Assembly: GCA_032629725.1 (NCBI GenBank) | Contig: JAFEVB010000021.1 | Location: 248,001-312,000, forward strand | Source of the DNA: Gremmenia infestans | Taxonomy: Eukaryota; Ascomycota; Leotiomycetes; Helotiales; Hamatocanthoscyphaceae | Reading direction: 5' to 3' | DNA: 64,000 nt | Shown: one piece after another, positions 11,101 to 19,730 of the stretch | Numbering within the stretch: position 1 is the stretch's first letter | Layout: each line of letters begins with the position of its first letter | Program-made: the position numbers and the translations under genes | Notes under the pieces: model-generated | What the model saw: the letters and a program-made list of their open reading frames with translations, nothing else | What the model was told of the DNA's origin: nothing | Database searches by the model: none

Positions 11101-12164
11101 GACCCATACGCAGACCATAACAAACTTTTTAACAGTGTCACGCGCGACTGATTTTTGGGAATTTATCATGGAACATTTCGGGCCAGAATCCCTCTAATAA
11201 TCTCGAGCAAACATAATTACGGCACCACTTTATGTTGATGCGAATTTTGGGTATCTCCGAGTTCAGCCCAGGGTTGGAGTGTGTCTGGAATGGCTCTTGC
11301 TCCTGAAACAGCTCAAGATCTCCCGAGCGGCTACCCAAGGTGCGGCGCTTAAAAAGTGACCCTTCCTCCCAGTTTCTCCTGGCTAAATATTTGCTACTGC
11401 GACAACGTAGATTTTCAAGCCTCAATTGCTGCGACGCCTTAGTTAAACTTTTACAAGATGACAGACGTCCCTCTGCTCTATCTTATTTCTCAATTTTATT
11501 AATTTTGACTAGGGTTTGGGTGTATAATGGGTCGCACAGAATGAGGTGTTTTGGTATCTTAACGCTCTCTTAAAATAGCAGAAGCGCGCGCCTTGGTAAG
11601 GAGATCAGTTCAGGGGGGTTCCTGCTGGGTTTGCTCCTGGCAGCAGTTGATGGTTTGCCAGATTATATCATACTAGTCAAAAGTGTTTGACGCACCTTGC
11701 CGCCGACATGGTTCAATCATCACACCAAGGCAGACTCCGACCGCGGTTGCCGCCTCCATCTGTTGGAGACACACTCCTAGCTCATGTTAATCTCTGCTTG
11801 AGAAGCCAATCGCTTTCCCTGTTACCTCCATACTTAAGACAGCCCTACCCGCCGGCCATTCTTCGAACCGCACGCCGAGATTGGATCAAGAAGGTGCCGC
11901 TGCCCAGAGCATCGCTGTTGAACGTCCCCGCGAGCCATGGTTCTTATCACATTAGACAGCAGAGGAGCTTTTCTCTTTCCCGAAGATACCATTATACTCC
12001 CTAAGACTGTGTTGTGTGCAGATGTTGTCGTACTTGAAGAGAATTGTCTATCGAAGTTCGTAGGTAAGCATCACACTGCATTTGTGAGTATGAAACACCT
12101 TTAAGTACACTGAATTCTGCAAAACCTTCATCTCAGCAACTTGTTAATAACTTTCCTAGCCACG
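8155..12164. other. gene-poor 4 kb, no supported gene
   Basis: No open frame in these 4 kb shows a recognisable domain or a plausible exon chain; the frames of 60-105 codons look like chance. Four CACGTG motifs occur at 10354, 10703, 10958 and 10967, the last two only three bases apart. A poly-C run lies near 10390. The sequence before 12165 is the presumed promoter of the bZIP gene. Confidence 0.5.
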
Positions 12165-12971
12165 ATGCCTATGATATCCCACCTGTCCCTACAATCGCCA
12201 AAAGTCACCACGGAACAACAGGCTGGAAAAAAACGTAAGGAAATCACTTGTAGGCTAAAAATAGCCTACAAGCAAAACAATACATTGAATAATAATACGA
12301 CTGATAGCTGACACCTACGTCAGGTTCTCGCGGTGGGAAACGAGCTGCTTTAAACAATGCCCAAGGCATTGAGCTCAAACGCGCTCGGGATAGAGAGGCT
12401 CAGGTATGTTAGCAAAATGTAAAGAAGTCTACTATAAGAACTAATTTGCTTTTAGAGAAAACTCCGGCAGCGAATCAAGGAACGCGTCAAGGAAATGGAT
12501 AGAGTTATGAAAAGAAATAAGGAGCTAGAAGCTGAGGTCGAGAAACTAAAATCACAAACCGCGATCTCACTATTACATTAATACGAGGCTGGGGCAAAGC
12601 CGCGGATGCTCTATAGACTTCCACATGAGCTAGGGCTGGAGATTAAGTAGGGATAAGAGCTCTAGAAAATACGATACGGAGAGAGGTTGCGTGCAGCGAG
12701 AAGATCAAGGGATAGATGGGAAGTTTATATGATGGTCGCGAGCGACATCTGGGCCCTCGGCAAGCAGACTGGGGGACTCCAGTCGCAAGCGCACTCTACC
12801 ACACCTGGTCAGCTTGATGTGAAGAGCGAAGACCATCTTCTACCTGCTGCAAAACATCGATTGATTAGGTTTCTGAGTCTACAGGTTGCTGCGCAAAAGG
12901 TTGCCGCTGACAAGATACCCCGCAAATCCCCCACGTATCCCATAAGCGAATGTTATTGGATGAAGGATTAG
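12165..12971 (+). pseudogene. bZIP transcription factor gene, truncated by stops
   Basis: Three exons join in frame: 12165-12234, 12324-12403 and from 12456, with GTAAGG and GTATGT donors. They encode 91 aa up to a TAA at 12579. The product is basic and helical, with the fungal bZIP basic region KRARDREAQRKLRQRIKERV followed by a short leucine/heptad segment (MDRVMKRNKELEAEVEKL). The same frame continues after the TAA with protein-like sequence (YEAGAKPRMLYRLPHELGLE, later RDRWEVYMMVASDIWALGK) to 12971. It is interrupted only by TAG 12648, TAA 12654 and TAG 12663. All four stops are one C-to-T change from a Gln codon. I read this as a longer bZIP gene killed by RIP-like mutation. A natural 91-aa bZIP peptide is the alternative. 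Confidence 0.6.
12247..12272 (+). repeat. perfect inverted repeat inside bZIP intron 1
   Basis: Arms CTTGTAGGCTA (12247-12257) and TAGCCTACAAG (12262-12272) are exact complements with a 4-base A loop. The hairpin lies 12 bases into the first intron of the bZIP gene. Confidence 0.85.
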
Positions 12972-12985
12972 ACCTGAACCCCGGG

Positions 12986-14825
12986 ATGACTCATCTGCCG
13001 CCGCCAAGACCTTGAAGCAACCATCTCAACCAACATCAAGGTGGGGAGGGCACGCAGCGCTGCATATAAGCGCCGCTCCCCAGATGCCATATCTTAAGGA
13101 ATCTGGCGCTTATGAACTCGATGGTTGCCATATGCCCGAATCAAAACTCTCTAATCCACGCAAGCGTCTACGTTCAGAGCCGCGTCTGCCTCGAGAATCA
13201 TCACAACATCTGTCGAAAAGGCAGAAGCCCAACCATCCTAGGGGATCTCAACCACCACCAGCGTTTTGGGACAATTTATCGAAGATTTGGTTGACCGAAC
13301 GTGCGTTGGAGGAATCAGACCGAAGGAACACTCAGCCTGCTACAAGCTCACACTATTCGCCATACCGACGTTCCCACAGGCCGGTTACTCGACACACACT
13401 AACGGAGTGGAAAAACAAAGTGGAAAATTGGGAGCCTCCTCAACCTGCCGCCGATTTTCTCACTAGCTATTCTGTGGGGCGTTTGGAGGAGATAAAGCAA
13501 CTTGCCCGACACGGTGGCCCAGACCTATCGGACCTTAGGAGTGTAGGTATTGCTAGACACCTGCTAGAGCTTGCGCTGATTATTCTCTCCAGTACCAGAA
13601 ACCTGTCAGTCCCCTTTATGACATGATGAGCTCGAGCCAATCTAGCCACCGCCGCCGAAAACGCAGTTCCGTATTTTCTTCTAATACCAAACCTACCACG
13701 AATACCACAACCACCAGAAACACTCGGCCTTATGATCGCGATTTTCAATAGAATCTCGTTGATGGCAGCATTTATCCTGATGGTTACAGGTATCCGGATG
13801 GCCGAGTGCCTGCGAAGCCAAATAACTGGAAGGAAATCAATCAAAGGCTAGCACAACCTAGGGCTTCTCTTTCACCATCGAAGTTTTCAGATAGGGAATT
13901 CAGCGATTTTAGACAGGCGGATGTAGATGCTTTTAAAGAGGATCAGGTAACGAAATCAGTGATTCCAATCATCGAAGGCAAGATTACGGATGCCAAATGT
14001 GTTTCAGGAAAAATCCCCCTCACAAACCTCGATCCTCTGACAGATGGCACGCTCGTTCCTGGTAACCCGGACCTCTACTATGGAGCCCGGCCCGAACAAC
14101 TCAATCGGCAAGTCCGCGACGAGCTCAGCGGCCAAATCATTCCTTCGACACAGCACGACCTTCCTATCGCGCCAAACTTCTTCCTAGCAGCGAAAGGGCC
14201 AGATGGGTCCATAGCAGTAGCAGGACGACAGGCAAGCTATGACGGTGCGTTGGGAGCGAGAGGCATGCACAGCCTGCAGTCATACGGGCAGGAGGAACCA
14301 ACCTACGACAACAATGCTCATACCATTACATCCATCTATCACGGTGGCCAGCTCAAGATGTACACCAGCCATCCTGCTCAGTCAAACGGCCCTGAGAGTC
14401 GGCCTGAATACTACATGACTCAGCTGAGATCTTTTGCTATGACTGACACCGCTAACACTTTCCGACAAGGAGCTACCGCATTCCGAAATGCCAGAGACTG
14501 GACAAAGGAGCAGAGGGATGAGGCGATTAGGTATGCGAACGATAGAGCAAATGATATGCCTAGCACAACGCCAACTGGCTCTGCCTTAGCCTCTAGCTTT
14601 GCTACCGAGGTTTCTACCCTCGTCGCTGCAACGTCACCAGGCGTAACTTCCGAGTCTCAGAGCCAAGAGTCTCCTACTACGCAAATTGAGGCCTACACAA
14701 GCGAAACTATGCATCAGGAATTGGAGACGTCAGCGGACGAGCTTGCGATAGATGTCAATCCACCGGCAAAGCGCTCTTCAAAGTCGTATAACTCCCGCCG
14801 AAAACATAACAAGAGGGGGAGGTGA
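12986..14825 (+). pseudogene. DUF7924-like accessory gene, frame-broken
   Basis: This is a repeated fungal accessory family that I know from memory as DUF7924; the domain name needs checking. Exon 1 (about 13012-13542) encodes a basic Pro/Ser-rich region ending RHGGPDLSDLRS. A 50-nt intron (13543-13592) leads in phase to YQKPVSPLYDMMSS. The main domain follows (FFLAAKGPDGSIAVAGRQ, GARGMHSLQSYG) and the C-terminus is basic (KHNKRGR). There are two defects. A TAG at 13749-13751 lies inside otherwise continuous coding sequence, where a Gln codon is one C-to-T step away. The likely initiator ATG at 12986 is one base out of frame with the body. The E-x-K-like and Gln spacing of the domain recalls PD-(D/E)XK nucleases, but that is speculation. 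Confidence 0.65.
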
Positions 14826-15896
14826 TATGCGTTACCTAATATAGAAGCAAGGAGGCTGCACTGTATTAGAGAGTAATTGACTAACTTACTGTGTCTATCG
14901 TCGCGCTCCCTTCGTCCTCGCCGCTGGTATGCTTTTCTGCCATGCTACTACGTAATTTTGCGCTCCTTATTTCGCTTTTGCCATAATAATCTGGTAGCTG
15001 TCCCTGCCATTATCTTGCACGCCAATATGATCGCTGTTATCGTCGGCTCTGTTAGCAGAAGGAACAGATCGCCCTTGGAGACTAGGGCTGGAAATCTTAG
15101 CAGCTCATTGCTCTAGGCAGAACGCAGAACAGTTTTGGAAGTAAGTTTATACCGTATTAACCAAGCCCTTACGGAGTAGGCACCAGAAAGCCTGGCTCGT
15201 CAGCGGCGGTCTGCTCCAGTTTGCGAGGATCCTCCTTAACATTCCATATCACTTCTATTTACGGAGATCACAACTGACACTTTTCAGAAACAGGTCGCAC
15301 GGAGCCGCTGAATAGTCGTTCTCACGATTCAATTACCAAACGAGATCAGTACTCCACGATTCGCAGTGTAATGCCAAAAGATCTGCAAAGCCAGCAAAAG
15401 CTTGAGATCACTTAAGGTGTCAGAGAAATGGAGATGCGGATCTGTCTACACTCGAAGAATGGATCAGGATATCTTCAGAGTAAGCCTTCACATGAAAGTG
15501 ATCTATGCGAAAGCTACAGACACGGGCATTGCAAACTAGCTCGGAGCACCTTCTACGGCTAAAATGTCGTCGCTGCTCCTTGGTGAGAAACAGATATTCG
15601 ACAAAGGGGCAGGCTCGAAGGTTTAACAGGATCAATAGTATCTGAGGGGATTTACACAGACACATGCGAAATACTATAGTAATCAACTTTGTGATATTTG
15701 GAAATTTGCAGTGGACAGTAGTATTATTAAGCTATAGCCTTCTGTCATAAGTCCTTAGAATTCATATTGCAGAATGGAGAGAGATCAATGGGAGGAATGG
15801 CTGAATATGTGTCAGTGCTTAGGAGTATATAATTTTTTAGATAATAATATTTTACTTTTTGTTTTCTGATTTTCTCTGTGACGCCTCCCAGGCATT
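14826..15896. other. intergenic, no gene recognised
   Basis: About 1.07 kb. An 88-codon minus-strand frame at 15420-15686 has no recognisable domain and no good start. The last 150 bases before the small minus-strand gene are AT-rich. Confidence 0.45.
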
Positions 15897-16100
15897 TTAA
15901 TCTTGCTGCTTGAAGGCATCCAGAATAGCTTTGGCCTCTTGAAAATCTTCCTCCTTGTGTCTCTTGAGCCCATACGAATTCATCATATTGTTCAGGTCAC
16001 CGAAGCCTGCAGCTTTGACCGATTGTGATATAGATCTATCTTTCGGTTGGATGTTGGTAGGAGGTGTAGTTGGCTTTGTAGTGCTTGCGTTGGAAGACAT
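15897..16100 (-). CDS. small hypothetical protein, 67 aa
   Basis: A single-exon frame with an ATG at 16100. It begins with a Ser/Thr/Pro-rich stretch (MSSNASTTKPTTPPTN) followed by a compact, charged, helix-forming half (SVKAAGFGDLNNMMNSYGLK, then EEDFQEAKAILDAF). There is no signal peptide or membrane segment. I do not recognise the family. The sharp change from a disordered head to an amphipathic tail looks like a real protein. It is divergent from the two-exon small gene at 16660, with 559 bases between their starts. Confidence 0.45.
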   Translation of the reverse strand: MSSNASTTKPTTPPTNIQPKDRSISQSVKAAGFGDLNNMMNSYGLKRHKEEDFQEAKAILDAFKQQD

Positions 16101-16659
16101 GGTGTTTCGTTTGCCTCGAGCAGTTGGCGAAATATGACAGATAGGTTGGAGTTGGCAATGCAGTACTATGGAGTTACTGAAGAGTTGTTCTGTAAGTTAA
16201 CACTGGGGATGCTGATAAGGTTGAGATCAGTCCAACTCATCATGCAGCTCAGTGTCACGCGGGCCCTTTTCTGTGTGCTAGCACGTCTGTGGCTCGGCTA
16301 CGCTTAGTCATTATTGCAACCTTGCCTTCGAAATTTTAGCAGGAGCTAAAATAAAAAGGTTCTTCGAAGAGAAGAGAGCACGTGGGTTTCGGCTATAAGT
16401 TATTCCGTGCGGATTAATTTCTACTTTCTTATACGGACCTGCCCATAATACAACCCCTACTGCCTGCGGAGGCGTATCTTGTAACGGAATCGCACTTTCC
16501 TTGATATGTAAATTCACCTACTTCTTTTGTTATTACTAGCTCCGAGCTAGATATCTCCTTCACCCTAAACCTTCCTTCCTTTTACCTCTCCAACTACAAC
16601 AACCACACCTCTGATATAAGTACTCCTACGGCGACTCCTGCAGAACAAGCTGACGCAGT
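16101..16659. promoter_or_regulatory. shared divergent intergenic region of the two small genes
   Basis: 559 bases between divergent starts. It contains one CACGTG motif at 16379 and a pyrimidine-rich stretch (about 16555-16610) just upstream of the plus-strand ATG, as is common before fungal start sites. No other coding segment was seen. Confidence 0.4.
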
Positions 16660-16982
16660 ATGTCAAGCAACTCCGAAATCCAAAGAAAAGCTCTCAGAAT
16701 GGATACTACTACCTGGCATCACATTTCTTCGATGAAAGGTATTGAGTACCAGGCCAAGAATCAAACGGGCTGGGTAGGTTCACTCGCTCTTACCTTTAAA
16801 CTTGGCTGATGTACTAGGACGTTATACAAGCAATGATTGCCTTAGGCACCCCGGTTCCTTATGCTGGAGTACTTGGCCCGATTCTACAAAGTCTAAAAGA
16901 TAGGGACATGGTTGTACAACAAATTTCTGCTCAGGACGCTGTGATTGAGGTTACGGGCGAATGTCATGGTCATCAGCATTAA
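16660..16982 (+). CDS. small hypothetical protein, 92 aa, two exons
   Basis: Exon 1 (16660-16773, 38 codons) and exon 2 (16818-16982, 54 codons plus TAA) join in phase 0 across a 44-nt intron with a GTAGGT donor, a gctgatg-like branch region and a CTAG acceptor. The protein starts MSSNSEIQRKALRMDTTTWH, passes through a mildly hydrophobic centre (VIQAMIALGTPVPYAGVLGP) and ends with a His-rich VTGECHGHQH. I do not recognise it. The central stretch is too short and too polar for a confident membrane helix. A pyrimidine-rich leader precedes the ATG. It is divergent from the 67-aa gene at 15897-16100. Confidence 0.5.
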
Positions 16983-17344
16983 CAAGAATAATAGAGAAGT
17001 ATGGTCTGTAGTTCCTCAATATATTTGACTCTGCACTATACCATGGTCCAGCGCGTGCGTACTCCGGCCGGAGTCCTGCCTGGGAACTTGCCAAAGATCT
17101 ACTCCCTAAACTTGCTTTTTTTTTGCACGCCAACAAGTGCTGCTCATCTCAGTCTGACTATCGGCTGTGCTTGATCGTGCTCCAACAACCCTGCTCGGTC
17201 CTGCTCGAACATTTGTTATTATCGCTGCTTCGCGGCCCAACCTCCTATGCAGGAGCACTAACACCAACGAAGCAACTGGGCCCTCCTCTAGTTCAAGAAC
17301 GACTGGCCTATTTTCACATCGTGGATATCTATTCCACATTCTGA
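16983..17344. other. intergenic, no gene recognised
   Basis: About 360 bases between the small gene and the AAA relic. A T9 run lies near 17118. No coding segment is supported. Confidence 0.4.
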
Positions 17345-17523
17345 CAGGGACCGGCAAATCCTCATTAGCATTCGCTCTCGCGGGGGTATTCAGACTCGAC
17401 ATTTATGTGACCTCGCTGGATAGAACAGACGAAAATCAGTTGGGACGTCTCTTCTCCTGGGTGACCTCAAGAGCATTAAATGAGTCAGGTTCTAATACGG
17501 CTCCCTGCTTGATTCTTAAATAA
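17345..17523 (+). pseudogene. second BCS1-like AAA fragment
   Basis: About 58 codons carry a damaged Walker A (TGTGKSSLAFALAGVF) followed by LDIYVTSLDRTDENQLGRLF, the same segment as in the 966-1235 fragment but more like canonical BCS1 family members. Nothing upstream or downstream continues the protein, and there is no Walker B. It is a short relic. Its direction is opposite to the fragment near 1 kb. Confidence 0.7.
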
Positions 17524-17719
17524 GGGGAGCCAAACCGGAGCCCTAGCGCGTTCATCCTAGTATTCTGTCAGCACTGCTTATTGCCGCAGAGTCATTCGAC
17601 AGACCTCGCAGCCGAGCCGATCTCGTTAGGCGGGGCTACACCTCCGCAGCCTACTTGTTGCCTGAAGTAATACTATTCTCTCCGGAGCAGGCTTGACTTC
17701 ATCTGTCTCGACTCTCCAC

Positions 17720-18946
17720 CTAAGCAGAGTCGTATGGGTCGTCAAAGTTGTCAAGGATTTCGATGACATTGTCACGGCCACAGAAGACAGCCTCGTCCAG
17801 AGCAGTGAAACCTTCGTCATCTACTGCTTTATGGTCGGCACCGTGGTCAAATAGCATCTGTACAATATCTGCATGTCCCTGACGCGCCGCGTAGTGTAAC
17901 GGCGTCCGACCATCAGAATCTCGAATAGAGACACCCATTGGACGCTTAGATAAAATATCTTTGACAAGCGCCAGATGGCCTTCACCAGCAGCATGATAAA
18001 GCGCTAAAGGATGCAGCTCTGCCCCAAGTCTTAGCAGCATCTGCATAATTTCTGTCGACCCTCCTATAGATGCGCTTATAGTAAACGCAGTCTGCATATT
18101 CTCTATCGACCCTCCTGTGGATGCGCTTGTGGTAAACGGAATCTCACGTATACAGGGTTTAGAGACGTCTGTATAGTGATACAATAGCTCGACAACTCTA
18201 AGATGGCCGTGCTGGGCTGTATGACCAAGGGCCTCTTGGATGTTCCATTGTTGTTCCGCCTCATCCCACGGTTTAGAGACTTCTATATGCTCACACAAGA
18301 GCTTGACAACTCCTAGATGGCCGTGCTGGGCTGCACAACGAAGGGCCTCTCGAAAGGTCCATTTTCGGTTTGCCTCATCCCAAGGTTTAGTAATCTGATT
18401 CCATTCCTCAGAGGTTGTAGTATACTGAGGTGCACATTGCTGCCATATACTCAAAGCATCGTAGAGAAGATATCGTACGATCGGTTCGTGCCTACCTTCT
18501 AATGCAAAGGTAAGAGGTGGAAGGGAATTTGCAAGTATCCACGGGTGTATGCCAGATCTGACAAGGTGATCCGTAGCGTCCAAGCTCCCTCCAGCTGCTA
18601 CCTGGTGTAAGAGTGTACCGAAAACACCTCTGATATAGATATCTGCTCCATTCTTTATCAAAGTATAGAATGTGTATTCGCGTCGTTCAAACACTGCCTA
18701 TTGGAGCACCGTTTGCTCCTTGACTGTATAAGTGAGTGCAATTTTGTCGAGTATACCTTGCATCCAGTCACAACAGCTTCGACATGTTCGTATTATGGCT
18801 GCAAGATCAGAGGCCTTGAGATTAGAGCCTATCTCTAGCCATATTTCGCAGGGAAGATAGGGAGATGGTATATTACCTATCACGTATACTAACTGGCGCT
18901 GAGAGAATATAGTTATTATCAAATCTAAAGCAGATTTTGAAGGCAA
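17720..18946 (-). pseudogene. F-box/ankyrin-repeat gene with in-frame TAG
   Basis: One frame runs from the ATG at 18946 to 17720, broken only by a TAG at 18698-18700. The N-terminal part holds an F-box-like helix set (LPCEIWLEIGSNLKASDLAA, IIRTCRSCCDWMQ). After the stop come ankyrin units, from LIKNGADIYIRGVFGTLLHQ to a clear C-terminal trio (PLALYHAAGEGHLALVKDIL, GRTPLHYAARQGHADIVQML, GFTALDEAVFCGRDNVIEIL). Two near-identical segments, KPWDEANRKWTFREAL and KPWDEAEQQWNIQEAL, mark an internal duplication. The stop replaces the position between LQ and AVFERRE, where a Trp (TGG) is the usual kind of residue, so one G-to-A change explains it. Readthrough cannot be excluded. F-box/ankyrin proteins usually act as SCF adaptors. 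Confidence 0.75.
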
Positions 18947-19730
18947 AAACTTACAAAAGATAAGGCTCGAGTCAGAGGGTTAGGTCTTTGGAAGAGCGAT
19001 ATATATTATAATGCCGGACTGTGCGGTAGTGAAGGAAGGTTAAGACAGTGCAAAGCAAGCTGCGGCAGACGTGTCAAGTAGGAGGGAGGAGCGATGGGAG
19101 CAGAGGTCGAGGAGGGGCACAGCCATAAGTTTATACTTAAGGCGGGGCAGGGCTCGCGCTTTAGCGGTTGCGGCGCAGCCTCGGAGCGGTGGCTTAGTGG
19201 TCCTGACGCGGCCGAGCCACAGGCAGCCTATAAAAAATACAAAAGACGTGCTGCAGCACACGGATTAAGGCAGTATATGAAATTTCGTCAATAAATAATA
19301 AATGTAGTAGCCTGAGCTAGATTATATAAATGTGGCCCGGATAAGATACAAGTGAGATAGATACTGCAAATGCTTCAAGTCCATATCAACCCCGCACCAA
19401 AAGTCAAATCAACTAAAAAGCCAACTAAGAGACCAACCAAAGGAGTATTAATAACAGAAATGCCACTCAAGTTTCAGTTCGGCGTGTCGCGACTAACTGA
19501 CAAAAGGACAATGTCCCTTTCGGACATTCGTCCTGGCAGACACCAAGGGACAAGGAGGCACACAGAGCTTGAGCTGGTCCCCTGTCCACCTGCGCGAAGC
19601 CGACCCGACTCTGGGCCAGAACACGTTCCCAATTTGTGCGTAGTGCAGTCCGAGTCCTGCTTGAGAATTCCTGCTGTTGATGCTCGTGTTCGATAGGAGT
19701 GTCGGGCGATCAGCGTTACCTTTAGCAACG
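18947..19730. other. intergenic, no gene recognised
   Basis: About 780 bases. The segment 19070-19250 is GC-rich compared with its flanks. It contains a tRNA A-box-like TGGCTTAGTGG but no B box follows, so no tRNA is called. Short frames here have no recognisable domain. Confidence 0.4.

Noticed and set aside
19180..19245. tRNA-like A box (TGGCTTAGTGG)
   Set aside because: No B box or acceptor-stem pairing follows, so no tRNA is supported.
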